Below, piece after piece: positions 9,326 through 18,569 of a stretch of 64,000 nucleotides of DNA. Where the stretch lies: positions 1 through 64,000 of the forward strand of contig JAIXYO010000066.1 in assembly GCA_027490215.1 (NCBI GenBank), written 5' to 3'. This stretch comes from Rubrivivax sp. (GTDB taxonomy: Bacteria; Pseudomonadota; Gammaproteobacteria; Burkholderiales; Burkholderiaceae_C). Made by a program: the position numbers and the translations under genes. The number at the start of each line of letters is the position of its first letter. Position 1 is the first letter of the stretch. The notes beneath the pieces were generated by a model. That model saw only the letters and a program-made list of their open reading frames with translations, was not told the origin of the DNA and ran no database searches.

Positions 9326-9835
9326 CTAACGGGCGTCCGCTGCTGCCTGTTCCACATCCGGATGAACGGCGATGATCATTTCGTAGAAGCCGGGCTCGAA
9401 CTTGTGCAGCTCGACTGCCTCCATACGGAACCCACCGCACACGGCTTTCAGGTTGGACCAGACTTGGGTGAGTAACCCTCCGGCTCGGGACGAAGGCGCC
9501 CTCTCCACGCTAAAGAAGCTCAAGTACCCCAGTCCCCGCAGTGCTTCGATCACTGCAGATGTCCCACCACGGAAGTCGCCGGCATGCTGCTCGAAAACCA
9601 CGCAAGGCGCGTCCTTGTTCAGCATTCGAGCCATTCCGCGAATGGCCTGCAATTCATGGTCCTCGACATCAATCTTCACTAACGAACCGGGGTGCTCGGT
9701 CCGTATGACGTCGTCAATTGCACAGCCCTGGACTTCCATGATCGTTGCAGCGCTACTGGCTGACTGCCCAATATCCATGACATGCGACGCACCGACGTTT
9801 ATGGACATTTGCTTTACACACCAACCGGAACCGCA
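9326..9835 (-). pseudogene. FkbM-family methyltransferase, C-terminal fragment
   Basis: The frame encodes the second half of an FkbM methyltransferase: a GAS motif, then LVKIDVEDHELQAIRGM, the conserved KIDVE(G)HE block, and a tail ending in EPGFYEMIIAV. The first half, including the SAM-binding glycine loop, is missing. Upstream in a different frame lies the start of a family 2 glycosyltransferase, and the two fragments meet near 9835. I infer a deletion that fused two genes out of frame. The first available ATG in frame is at 9808, so a 160-residue product could be made but should lack SAM binding. Confidence 0.7.
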
Positions 9836-10052
9836 AGTCGCCTTCTAGCAGTTCCTGCAATAGGGCTACTGTTGCGTCAGTGCTGCCGTTGTCGACCACC
9901 AAACACGTCCAATCAGTGTGAACCTGCGCGCGAATGGAAGCGAGCGTTGCTGCTATGTGCGCCTGATTGTTGTGGGTGCCAACGACGACGGCGCACTCCG
10001 GTATCGAATGCCCGCCACCGCCACCCCCGATGCTGAAAGCAGTTTGAGTCAT
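9836..10052 (-). pseudogene. Family 2 glycosyltransferase, N-terminal fragment
   Basis: Starting at ATG 10052, the frame reads ECAVVVGTHNNQAHIAATL and later TCLVVDNGSTDAT, the unmistakable first third of a GT2 enzyme. Similarity stops after LRFRLV, before the DxD motif, and the frame ends at 9753 in unrelated residues. The FkbM fragment begins at that point in another frame. The gene is therefore truncated and very likely inactive. The breakpoint is placed by eye and may be off by about 20 bases. Confidence 0.65.
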
Positions 10053-10099
10053 GAAAGGGTGCGCTCAGCTTATGGCTCTTGGAAAGTGGAATTGATTCA

Positions 10100-11221
10100 T
10101 CAAGGGGGAGACGACGATTCGCTCTGGCATACGCTCAAGGCGCCTCGGTATGGCACGCTGCAGCAAGACTCCGCTGTCGACGTCGCGTGTCGCCTCAGCG
10201 AATGCCCTCGATACCATTCCGCCATCGTGCCTGCCGCCAGCGAGCGATCTGTGGCGTGGCATGGAATCGAGTCGCTCGCGAGCAGGTTGAAAAAATGAGT
10301 TCGGTCGCGCAACTCACTGTGCTCTGCCTCGACTCGTCGCATGTTCAGCACGACGCAACCATGCGCCGCGTAGGCCGCAATCACTCCAGACTTGCCAAAA
10401 AGAGTCTCCGGGTAGTCGATCAACCCGTACGCGCTGTCCTCAAGGAGTTCACGAAGCTCAGACAGGCCCAGGCGGCCGACGTGCCGATGCGGGGGAGATG
10501 GTTCCACCCAGTTGAACGCTGGATCGGGGCCGACCTCAACGATCTCGACGATGCCTTGCTCGGACAAGCGCCGAGCGAAAGTGCGCAATGGCTCCAGCGC
10601 TCGATGGCGCGTTGCTGCTGAGCCAAAAACGACCACCCGAGTCACACGTTCGTTTTGCGGCTTCACCACCCTCGGCTCCCCGACATTCGAGAACACCGCC
10701 TGCACCTCGACCGCAACCGTCGGCGGGAACTGCTTCGCCAACCACACGCTGTAGGGTTCCGTGTTGGTTCGCAGCGCATCACTCGCCTTAGCCAACCGCG
10801 AGGCAATCCTCGCCTGAAACCTAGACAACCAGAACGCCGAACCCCACGGAGGCCCTGAGGCAAAGAGCTCATGAAACATCGTGACCACCCGCAGGCGCTG
10901 ACCCAACTTCGCGCGCGCAGCTTCGATCTCGCTGGCCAGCCAGAAGCACAGGCCTCGCGGATGAAAGCCGTAGCCCGAGAAGTGCAGCACCAGCGAGCAC
11001 GCTCGGCCGTCGCTGCGCATCATGTCGTCGAGCCTGTCGGCCAGCGAGCGCGCAGCCGCGGCGGTCTGGCTGAGCGCCATGAGCTGGCTGTCGATGCCCA
11101 TGGTCTCCCACTCGCACTGCAGGCATTCGGCGTAATCGCGAATGCCACCGGTGCCCGGCGGAACCAGTTGCACGATGAATCGCGTTGCCGACTTGGGCGT
11201 GAACGTGTCGTGGCCGTTCAT
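10100..11221 (-). CDS. Glycosyltransferase family 4-like protein
   Basis: 373 residues, GT-B-like. The N-terminus has QLVPPGTGGIRDYAECL, with the glycine-rich loop typical of GT4 enzymes, then VTMFHELFASGPPW. The C-terminal half has VVVFGSAATRHRAL and GLIDYPETLFGKSGVIAAYAAHG, standing in for the usual EGFG donor-binding block. The last 35 residues (after WYRGHSLRRHA) are atypical for the family, so the true C-terminus may have been altered by the same rearrangement that broke the genes downstream. The start overlaps the stop of the upstream SGNH-like gene by four bases. Confidence 0.7.
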   Translation of the reverse strand: MNGHDTFTPKSATRFIVQLVPPGTGGIRDYAECLQCEWETMGIDSQLMALSQTAAAARSLADRLDDMMRSDGRACSLVLHFSGYGFHPRGLCFWLASEIEAARAKLGQRLRVVTMFHELFASGPPWGSAFWLSRFQARIASRLAKASDALRTNTEPYSVWLAKQFPPTVAVEVQAVFSNVGEPRVVKPQNERVTRVVVFGSAATRHRALEPLRTFARRLSEQGIVEIVEVGPDPAFNWVEPSPPHRHVGRLGLSELRELLEDSAYGLIDYPETLFGKSGVIAAYAAHGCVVLNMRRVEAEHSELRDRTHFFNLLASDSIPCHATDRSLAAGTMAEWYRGHSLRRHATSTAESCCSVPYRGALSVCQSESSSPP

Positions 11222-12180
11222 GGTCGTGCGCGAAGCGCGTCGTTGACGACCGACATCTGATTCAGTGCCTCGGCCACCCGCGTCGAATGCGCTTTCTGGC
11301 AGTCTTCATGCAGGTGGTACAGCGTGTCGAAGAAGCACGACAGCGGGTACTGCGATCGGTTGGGCAGGACCAGGAAGTGCTGGCCGTGGCGCTCGTACAG
11401 CGCCCGCAGGCGCGCAATGTCGGCGTCGTTGAGCTTGGCGTGGTCGGACGTGGTGGGCAAGCCACCCACGACGACGACACCCTTGGCGCGCATGCGGTCG
11501 AGAAAGCCTTCCACGACCTCGAAGGCCCGCGAATGTTCGGGCAACGGCCGGGTGTCAAAACCCTGCTTGGCCAGAAAGTCGCGATACGCCATGCCGTCGG
11601 CAGCGGTGTGCCCCTTCTGGTCGCCTTGCGGTGTGGTGCCTTCGTTGCCGCCGCGCCGCTGGAATCCGGTGCCGGCCAATGCCATCTCGATGCTGCCGTG
11701 AACGAGGAAGGGCAGATCGAACGAGCCCCAGGCGCGCACGATGCGCCGCAGTCCCAGGGTGTCGAGCCACGCGGCCGACTGGTGGGCGATGGTGATGTTC
11801 TCGGCGCCGCCTTCCATTTCGGTGCGTTCGATGCGGTACTGGCTGTACTCGAGCGGCGCGTACAGCACGTCACCGGTTTGCAGCAGCTTCTCGAAGTTCA
11901 GCAACTGGAAGTCGATGCCGATGCCGACCGCGATCGACAGGTTGACACAGGGCACGCGCAACACCTCGGTGAACGCCTCGCAGCGGTGGCTGTATCGGCC
12001 GTTGCTGCCCGCCCAGATGGCGAGCTTGGGATGCGGAAGGCTGTTGGCGTAATCGGTCTTGCTCTGGAAAGCCGCATCGACGCCGCCCACCGTCAGCGGC
12101 CGCTTCACGACCGAGAAGACGGCGACATACAGGCCGATCGATAGCAGGATCGCGAGCGTCAGGGCCAAGAGCTTCTTCAT
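11218..12180 (-). CDS. SGNH-like periplasmic protein, AlgX/DltD-like partner of the MBOAT protein
   Basis: 320 residues with an N-terminal membrane anchor or signal (MKKLLALTLAILLSIGLYVA). AIWAGSNGRYSHRCE is in the position of the SGNH block I and FFDTLYHLHEDC contains a candidate Asp-x-x-x-His of block V. Genes of this kind sit next to AlgI-type O-acyltransferases and complete the transfer of the acyl group onto the polymer in the periplasm. It lies 22 bases downstream of the AlgI-like gene and overlaps the next gene by four bases, so the three form one operon. Confidence 0.65.
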   Translation of the reverse strand: MKKLLALTLAILLSIGLYVAVFSVVKRPLTVGGVDAAFQSKTDYANSLPHPKLAIWAGSNGRYSHRCEAFTEVLRVPCVNLSIAVGIGIDFQLLNFEKLLQTGDVLYAPLEYSQYRIERTEMEGGAENITIAHQSAAWLDTLGLRRIVRAWGSFDLPFLVHGSIEMALAGTGFQRRGGNEGTTPQGDQKGHTAADGMAYRDFLAKQGFDTRPLPEHSRAFEVVEGFLDRMRAKGVVVVGGLPTTSDHAKLNDADIARLRALYERHGQHFLVLPNRSQYPLSCFFDTLYHLHEDCQKAHSTRVAEALNQMSVVNDALRARP

Positions 12181-12202
12181 GTCTTTAGTTCAGAAATGGA
12201 CT

Positions 12203-13753
12203 TCAGAACTGGAAGTACAAGAACTCGGACGCCTGCCCGTACAACACCTGCTGCAGCGCGAGGGCCGCGCAGGGAACGACCAGCGCATAACGCCAGCGGT
12301 TGCGCAACTCGGGCACGGTGGGCGCACCGAGCGTCAGCGCCATACCGAGCGAGATCATCAGGAACATCTCCACGCAGCCCATCACCGTGCCATCGGCCAG
12401 GTACGGCACCTTGCCCATCCCGTCGGCCACATTAGCCAGCGGCGGCACGAACTTGATGATCTGCTCGGGCAGCAGCGCGCCGTTCATGCCTGCCATGCCG
12501 CGCAGCATCGACATCGCCGCGTCGAGGTCGGCCGCGCGAAAGAACACCCAGGCCACGACGACCGCAGTGAACGTCAGCAGCCAGGCGATCGGTGCGCAAA
12601 CGGGGCGCAGCGTTCGCAATGCTGCGTCGAGGCCGAACGCATCGACGCCGCGGCGCCATGCGTGGAACACCATCAGGTACAGCCCGTGCAGCCCGCCCCA
12701 GATGACGAAGGTCCATCCGGCGCCGTGCCACAGGCCGCCGAGCAACATCGTCACCATCAGGTTGAACTGCTGGCGTGGCAGGCCCAGGCGGTTACCGCCG
12801 AGCGGGATGTAGAGGTAGTCGCGCAGGAAGCGCGACAAGGTCATGTGCCAGCGGCGCCAGAAGTCGGCGATGTTTTTCGCCTTGTAAGGCGAGTGGAAGT
12901 TCATCGGCAACTGCACGCCGATCATCAACGCCAGGCCGATGGCCATGTCGCAGTAGCCGGAGAAGTCGAAGTAGATCTGCAGGGTGTACGACAGGGCTGC
13001 ACCCCAGGCTTCGAAGAAGCTGAGGTCGGTGGTGGACGCCGCGGCAAAGGCATTGCGCGCGTAGCCCCCAAAGGCGTCGGCAAGCACGGTCTTCTTGAAG
13101 AGGCCGAGGATGAAGATCACGCACCCGTCGGCCAGCCTGTCGGCGCTGAAACGGAAGATGTCCGCACGGGCGAACTGCGGCATCATTTCCTTGTGGTGCA
13201 GGATAGGCCCGGCGATCAGGTGCGGAAAGTAGGTGACAAAGAGACCGTAGCGCACCGGGTCGAAGTCAGCCGCCTTGCGCTGCTGCACATCGACCAGAAA
13301 CGCGATCTGGGTGAAGGTGAAAAACGAGATGCCCAGTGGCAGTTCGCCGGCTGGCATGTGCGTGTCTGAACCCATCAGCGCAGCCACGCTGTTGAGCGCA
13401 AATGCGGCGTACTTGAAGTACACCAGCAGCGCGATGTTGGCGGCGATCGACGCAATCAACAGTGATCGGCTCGACCAGCCAGACGCCATTGATTGCTGTG
13501 CTGCAACGGCGGTCTGTGTGCCGGCATCTTCAGTCTGCAACCGCGCTGCGATCGACCGGCCTGCCAGGTAGTTGAAGCCGATCGACGCCAGCATCAGCGG
13601 CAGCCATTGCGGGTTCCACCAACCGTAGAACGCCAGCGAGGCCAGGGTCAGCCAGGCCAGTGCCAGCGCATGACTTCGCCGCGCCAGCAGGAAAAAGCCA
13701 ATCAGTGTCAGCGGCAAGAAGCCGAAGATGAATTCTGGCGAGTTGAACAGCAT
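12203..13753 (-). CDS. MBOAT-family O-acyltransferase, AlgI-like
   Basis: 516 residues, the usual length for AlgI. The N-terminus MLFNSPEFIFGFLPL is characteristic of the family, FWRRWHMTLSRFLRDYLYIPLGG is the conserved MBOAT block, and LLGGLWHGAGWTFVIWGGLHG contains the catalytic histidine. About ten membrane helices are present. It should pass acyl groups, probably acetyl, from a cytoplasmic donor through the inner membrane. With the SGNH-like gene just downstream it makes an AlgI/AlgX-type O-acetylation pair for the polysaccharide encoded here. Confidence 0.9.
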   Translation of the reverse strand: MLFNSPEFIFGFLPLTLIGFFLLARRSHALALAWLTLASLAFYGWWNPQWLPLMLASIGFNYLAGRSIAARLQTEDAGTQTAVAAQQSMASGWSSRSLLIASIAANIALLVYFKYAAFALNSVAALMGSDTHMPAGELPLGISFFTFTQIAFLVDVQQRKAADFDPVRYGLFVTYFPHLIAGPILHHKEMMPQFARADIFRFSADRLADGCVIFILGLFKKTVLADAFGGYARNAFAAASTTDLSFFEAWGAALSYTLQIYFDFSGYCDMAIGLALMIGVQLPMNFHSPYKAKNIADFWRRWHMTLSRFLRDYLYIPLGGNRLGLPRQQFNLMVTMLLGGLWHGAGWTFVIWGGLHGLYLMVFHAWRRGVDAFGLDAALRTLRPVCAPIAWLLTFTAVVVAWVFFRAADLDAAMSMLRGMAGMNGALLPEQIIKFVPPLANVADGMGKVPYLADGTVMGCVEMFLMISLGMALTLGAPTVPELRNRWRYALVVPCAALALQQVLYGQASEFLYFQF

Positions 13754-13899
13754 GGGAGCGCCGGGCTACGACAGAACGCCGCGACCCCTACAGCCAGCGA
13801 GGGAGAGCAGGCTGGCGAGCGGGGCCGCGCAATGCGAAGTGTGGCGCCTCAGGCTGTGGGTTGCGTGGCGTGATGGCGACATGTTCGAAAGGCGCACAT

Positions 13900-14484
13900 T
13901 CAGCGCGCGTCGCGCTGCAAGACCGCCATGCGCTGCAGCACGCGTGGCACATAAGCCATCGTTTCAGCGTAAGGCGGGATGCGGCCGTGGTGGCGTGTCA
14001 CGGCGTTGGCGCCGGCGTTGTAGGCCGCCAGTGCCAGCGCCTTGTCCTGACCAAAGCGATTGAGAAGCCGCCGCAGGTGCTGCGCTCCAGCATCGATGTT
14101 CTGGCGTGGGTCGTATGCATTGGTGACGCCATAGTCGCGCGCAGTCGCAGGCATCAGCTGCATCAGCCCCATGGCACCGCGGGGCGACACCGCCCGAACG
14201 GAAAAGCCCGACTCGACGTCGATCACCGCGTGAAGCAGTTGAGGTTCCAAGCTGTGGGCGACAGCCGCCTGAGCGATGAGGCGAGACAGTTCCGCAGGGG
14301 CATGCGCAACAGCGCGTACCTTCGTAATCGTCGGCGGAACTGCCGATGCCGGGCTTCGGTTCGACAGGTGGATCGCGTCGATCCCGTCGCCGACCAGGTA
14401 CACCTCTTCGGGCGTCGAAACGGCTGCCGCCGCATGCACCGCGGCGGCCAACGCACAGCTCGCAGCCCACCGTTGCCAGTTCAT
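13900..14484 (-). CDS. Lytic transglycosylase (SLT domain), secreted
   Basis: 194 residues with an N-terminal signal sequence (WAASCALAAAVHAAAA). The catalytic domain has HAVIDVESGFSVRAVSPRGAMGLMQLMP, where the Glu in VESGF is the general acid, and then LALAAYNAGANAV, as in SLT family 1 enzymes such as MltE/Slt70. ATG 14484 is chosen because it begins directly at the signal peptide; an upstream in-frame ATG at 14577 would add 31 residues that spoil it. It cleaves peptidoglycan and may open the wall for polymer export. Confidence 0.85.
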   Translation of the reverse strand: MNWQRWAASCALAAAVHAAAAVSTPEEVYLVGDGIDAIHLSNRSPASAVPPTITKVRAVAHAPAELSRLIAQAAVAHSLEPQLLHAVIDVESGFSVRAVSPRGAMGLMQLMPATARDYGVTNAYDPRQNIDAGAQHLRRLLNRFGQDKALALAAYNAGANAVTRHHGRIPPYAETMAYVPRVLQRMAVLQRDAR

Positions 14485-14605
14485 GAAAGCGCTGAACTGC
14501 AGATGATGCTCGCGAAGATGCCGCACGCGGGGACTTGGGATGTACATGCAGCCATCCCAGTAACTTAATCGCGGCATGTGACAAGCACATCACAACCTGG
14601 TTCCT

Positions 14606-14633
14606 CCCGTGACAACCATGTGGTCGTCACGGG
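14606..14633. other. Inverted repeat downstream of the PEP-CTERM gene
   Basis: CCCGTGAC and GTCACGGG form an eight-base perfect stem (14606-14613 with 14626-14633). Inside it ACC pairs with GGT around an ATGT loop. It lies just past the end of the PEP-CTERM gene on the minus strand. There is no T-run, so a factor-independent terminator is doubtful; it could be an mRNA-stabilising hairpin or a protein-binding site. Confidence 0.45.
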
Positions 14634-14665
14634 GGCAGCCCAGGTTGCTGCACATCAAGGGTGAT

Positions 14666-16768
14666 TCAGCTCGGCCGACGCCTCTGATACAAGATGCCGA
14701 TGCAGCCCAGCCCAGCAAGCAGCAACGCCACGCTCGGAGGCAACGGCACCGGCGAGACGTCGGTGTAGGTGCCGTCGAAGCGGAAGCCTGCCGCCGCGCC
14801 GTTGATGGTCATGCCTGAGATCAGCGCCAGAAAGTTGCCATCGGTGGTCACATCGCCCAGGAAGCGGATCGCATAGTCTGGCGACAAGGAGACGACATAG
14901 TCGAAAAGGGTGAGAGTTCGCCCGGCGAGGACGCTGCCCAAGGCGTTGAAGGTCAGCGAAGAGCCGCCCAGATCGATGGCCGAGTTCGCGGCGAGCAACA
15001 GGTTGGAGAAGGTCTGGCCGTTCGCACCGCCCGCATTCGTGAGCTTCAAGGTGCCGCCGCCAAGCGACAGCGCGCTCGCTGACGACAGGCGGTTCGCGCC
15101 GTCCAATGTCAGGGTGCCACCATTGGCCTTGGTGGTGCCGCTGTAGCTGCTGGAACCCGACAGGGTGACCGAGCCGCTTTGTACTTCGACACTGCTGAAA
15201 TTCGACAGCGAGCCAGAGTAGCTGAAGCTGTTGCCCGTGCCAGGGTGGATGACGATGGTGTTACTGGCGCTGCTGCCGCCGTTGATGTCGCCGAGCACCG
15301 AGGCCTGGCCGCCGGCGATAGTCAGCGCGGTGGCGCCGCTGCCACCCTGGAAGGCCTTGCCGCTGCTGGAGCCGTCTAGCGTGCCGGCATTGACGAGAGT
15401 GCTGGCGTCGGCACCGGTACGGATGGCTGCCGCGGTGCTGCTGCCGCCCTGGATCGTGGCACCTGCGTTGTTGGTGATGCTCACCGTGTAGATGCTGGCC
15501 GCGCCTTCGACGACGATCGCGGAATCGGTCTGCCCGCGGATGAGTCCGCCAGCGTTGTTGATGATCAATGCATTCCCATACAGGCCCTCGCGGGTGCCTG
15601 CGAGCGGTCCGCTGGTGATGTCGTTTCCTGAGAGGGTGATGCCGCGACCGAATGCGTTGCTGTTGCCGGAGGCCACGAGGCCTTCGATGGTGCCGCTGTT
15701 GGTGATGGTGCCGCCGCCCACCGTGATGCCTTCGCTGTAGGCGGCCACGCCGGCGCTGAAGGAGTTGAGCGAGCGGATGACGCCGCTGTTGGTGATATTG
15801 GCGATGCCGTCGATATCGACGCCGTCACCGTCGCCGATGACACCGTTTCCCCGGATCAGGCCGGTGTTGACGATGGTGGCGCTTTGCAGTGCGTTGAGAC
15901 CGTCCAGGTTGATGCCTGAGCCGTTGCTGCCGAAGATGTTGCCGTTGTTGTTGATGGTGCTGAGGAAGGACGCTGAAGCGTTTGACGGTCCACCCGTGAT
16001 GCCGTGGCGTCCGCCGGTGACAGTGCCGCTGGAGAAGTTGTTCACCGTGACGCCCGTGGCGTTGTTCTGGAGGTCGATGCCATCACTGCTGCTGCCGACG
16101 GCAGTGGTGGCGAGGATGCTGCCGTAGTTGTTCACCACGCCGTTCACGCCTGGGCGAACGGCATCGGCCTCACGCGCCTGCAGCACGCCCGTGCTGTAGT
16201 TGTTGACGATATTGGCACCGGTGGCGATGGCGTTGAAATCGACTGCCTGGCTCCCGCCAGCCGACGCGTTGTTCGACAGCAAGGTGCCGTAGTTGTTCAA
16301 TGTCACGCTGCCGCCAGCGACGTTCATCTGGAATACATCGCCATCAGCCGATTGCATCAAGGCGGTCGAGTTCGTGATGCTGCCGTTGGTCACCACCAGG
16401 CCGGTCGCCGCGGTGTTGCTGCGCAACGTGCGGCCGGTGCCGGTTTGCAAGATTTGCCCCAGGTTCACGACGCTGGCGCCGTTGCCGGTGAAGCTGACGG
16501 CGACGGTGGAACCAGAAACCGACAAGGTGGTACCGGCAGCGACGTTGCCAGTTTCGTTGGCCGCCAGCGTTTGCGCGCTGTTGACGGTGCCGCTGAGTAT
16601 GCTGAAAGAGGTGGCTGATGCACCAGGGGCTGCAAAAGCGAATGACAGTGCGGCCAGTACCGGCAGCAGCTCAAACCGCTGTTTGGTAGCGAGTGGGCGG
16701 CGGCAAGTCTCAACGATCTGAGGTTGCAAGAACTTGACGTCAGCAGGGCGTGTCTTCGAAATGGGCAT
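14666..16768 (-). CDS. PEP-CTERM-type surface protein with autotransporter-like beta-helix repeats
   Basis: About 700 residues. ATG 16768 gives a long signal region (MPISKTRP, then LLPVLAALSFAFAAPGASA). The body is a chain of N-I-T-N-S-G-type repeats, such as ITNSGTIEG and VNNYGSIL, typical of beta-helix passengers. Near the C-terminus is one autotransporter-associated strand repeat (SYSGTTKANGGTLTLDGANRL). Instead of a beta-barrel the protein ends VPLPPSVALLLAGLG, a hydrophobic stretch and RRRPS, which is the VPLP variant of the PEP-CTERM exosortase sorting signal. It should be processed by an exosortase and attached to or released with the exopolysaccharide. No exosortase gene is in the window. 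Confidence 0.8.
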   Translation of the reverse strand: MPISKTRPADVKFLQPQIVETCRRPLATKQRFELLPVLAALSFAFAAPGASATSFSILSGTVNSAQTLAANETGNVAAGTTLSVSGSTVAVSFTGNGASVVNLGQILQTGTGRTLRSNTAATGLVVTNGSITNSTALMQSADGDVFQMNVAGGSVTLNNYGTLLSNNASAGGSQAVDFNAIATGANIVNNYSTGVLQAREADAVRPGVNGVVNNYGSILATTAVGSSSDGIDLQNNATGVTVNNFSSGTVTGGRHGITGGPSNASASFLSTINNNGNIFGSNGSGINLDGLNALQSATIVNTGLIRGNGVIGDGDGVDIDGIANITNSGVIRSLNSFSAGVAAYSEGITVGGGTITNSGTIEGLVASGNSNAFGRGITLSGNDITSGPLAGTREGLYGNALIINNAGGLIRGQTDSAIVVEGAASIYTVSITNNAGATIQGGSSTAAAIRTGADASTLVNAGTLDGSSSGKAFQGGSGATALTIAGGQASVLGDINGGSSASNTIVIHPGTGNSFSYSGSLSNFSSVEVQSGSVTLSGSSSYSGTTKANGGTLTLDGANRLSSASALSLGGGTLKLTNAGGANGQTFSNLLLAANSAIDLGGSSLTFNALGSVLAGRTLTLFDYVVSLSPDYAIRFLGDVTTDGNFLALISGMTINGAAAGFRFDGTYTDVSPVPLPPSVALLLAGLGCIGILYQRRRPS

Positions 16769-17072
16769 GAGGAAATCCGGGTTCTGAAATTCACCCTCGA
16801 TCCAGCGAAGGAGGGTCGGCGAGTCTTCGAAGAACTGACTGAACTGAGGCGTCTGCAACCGCCCTCGGAGCCCATGGCTGGGGTCGGGGCGACCGCACGT
16901 CTCTACAGGCTGCGGAGGATTGAAGCGCGCCACAGTGACGCAGTGGTGTCACTCGGCATAGCCCGTTTGCCTTTCCTGGCGCCCCACACTTCGCAGCTGA
17001 TACGTTCGGACTATGGGCGGCTACTTCAGCACGTCACGGGGACCCGCCAGCATTGCGTGTAGCAAGGGCGAA

Positions 17073-18392
17073 ATGGCAACCATGAAGATCGTTTTGGTGA
17101 GCATGAACTTCAGTCCGGAGCTCACGGGTATCGGCAAGTATTCCGGCGAAATGGCTGATGGACTCATCGCCCGCGGTCACGAGGTGAGCGTTGTCTGCGC
17201 GCCGCCGTATTACCCAACCTGGAAGGTGGCGCCCGGCCACTCGGGGGCGTCCTATCGGGTCGAGCAGCCAAAGCCTGGCTTGACGGTCTACCGCTGCCCC
17301 ATCTGGATTCCGAAACGCCTGGGCGGGCTGACCCGTCTGCTCCACTTGGCCAGCTTTGCGCTGAGCAGCATGCCCGTGGTGCTCAAGTTGGTCGGCTGGC
17401 AGCCGCGCGTCGTGCTGGTGGTGGCGCCCGGCTTCTTCTGCGCTCCGGTGGCTTGGTTGGCTGCCCGGCTGGCCGGTGCCAAAGCGTGGTTGCACATTCA
17501 GGATTTCGAGATCGACGCAGCCTTCGAGTTGGGGCTTTTGAAGCAGCCGTGGCTGCGCAGCATGGCCAAGCGTGCCGAACGGGTGATGCTGCGTCGATTC
17601 GACGCGGTGTCCACCATTTCCAGTCGCATGCTGCGCTTGTTGGCTGCCAAGGGCGTACCGATGCAGAAAACAGAGATGTTGCCGAATTGGGTCGATGCGT
17701 CGGCACTCAGCTCGGCCGACGGTTCGGCTGAACTTCGTCAGTCCCTGGGCATCGACCCCGAGCAGATTGTTTGCCTGTTCTCCGGCACGATCAACCGAAA
17801 GCAGGGCCTCGGCGTCCTCGTGGAAGCTGCCCGCCTGCTGAGTGGTGATCCTCGCGTTGTGATCGTCATCTGCGGCAATGGCGAAATGCGGGCCCCGCTC
17901 GAGGATGCTGCTCGTGATTTGCCCAACGTGCGATTCATCGACCTGATGCCCGCGGCAAAACTGAGCGCGCTGCTGAACATGGCAGACATCCATCTGCTGC
18001 CCCAACTGCGTGGAGCGGCAGATCTGGTGATGCCATCGAAACTTGGCGGCATGCTGGCCAGCGGTCGGCCCGTGATCGCGTCCGCAACGCCCGGTACCGA
18101 GATTGCATCGATTGTCATCTCGTGCGGGCTGCTGACGGAACCTGAGTGTGCAGACGATTTTGCGCAGGCAATCGCAACGCTGGCCGTCGATGCGGAACGC
18201 CGGCATCGACTCGGCGCAAACGGCCGCGCATATGCGCATCGCGTGCTCGATTCGAAGGGCATCTTCGACCGTCTCGACGTCAGCCTCGCCGCCCTTGAGC
18301 AACAACCCGAGGGCAGTTTGCTGCCGGGGCTCGGGTTCGGGCGTCAACCCAACCTCGAAAACACGGCCAGAGCGCCACAACGCGCGCGCTAG
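17073..18392 (+). CDS. wcaI: WcaI-like colanic-acid-type glycosyltransferase
   Basis: 439 residues of the GT4 family. MKIVLVSMNFSPELTGIGKYSGEMADGL and VSVVCAPPYYPTWKV are diagnostic of WcaI-type enzymes. AKAWLHIQDFEIDAAFELGLL and MLPNWVD also match, and the C-terminal domain has FSGTINRKQGL and LGGMLASGRPVIA. WcaI adds a sugar, fucose in colanic acid, to a lipid-linked exopolysaccharide intermediate. ATG 17073 or 17082 are both possible starts; 17073 has a purine-rich leader. The gene stands alone and is transcribed away from the PEP-CTERM gene across a gap of about 300 bases that must hold both promoters. Confidence 0.85.
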   Translation: MATMKIVLVSMNFSPELTGIGKYSGEMADGLIARGHEVSVVCAPPYYPTWKVAPGHSGASYRVEQPKPGLTVYRCPIWIPKRLGGLTRLLHLASFALSSMPVVLKLVGWQPRVVLVVAPGFFCAPVAWLAARLAGAKAWLHIQDFEIDAAFELGLLKQPWLRSMAKRAERVMLRRFDAVSTISSRMLRLLAAKGVPMQKTEMLPNWVDASALSSADGSAELRQSLGIDPEQIVCLFSGTINRKQGLGVLVEAARLLSGDPRVVIVICGNGEMRAPLEDAARDLPNVRFIDLMPAAKLSALLNMADIHLLPQLRGAADLVMPSKLGGMLASGRPVIASATPGTEIASIVISCGLLTEPECADDFAQAIATLAVDAERRHRLGANGRAYAHRVLDSKGIFDRLDVSLAALEQQPEGSLLPGLGFGRQPNLENTARAPQRAR

Positions 18393-18569
18393 GGACCCAT
18401 TGGCGCTGTCGCGACCCTGACTGCGCCTACAAACGCGCCGCAGTCGCCCGAAACCCTCCTGGGTTGCTGGTCCCGTTTGCAGTGCTCGACAGGGCCCGGC
18501 TCCTCGTCGGCCTGGGGCACACCCTAAACTCGCACGCTGTTCAATGGATCAGTGCTTCGGAGTGCGGGG

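Noticed and set aside
12059-13369. A 436-codon open frame on the plus strand opposite the AlgI-like gene
   Set aside because: It is histidine-, glutamine- and arginine-rich, typical of the complement of a high-GC gene, and the AlgI-like protein on the other strand has clear family motifs.
18393-18569. A preQ1 riboswitch ahead of queC
   Set aside because: No short pseudoknot with an A-rich tail typical of preQ1 riboswitches could be recognised in this GC-rich leader.
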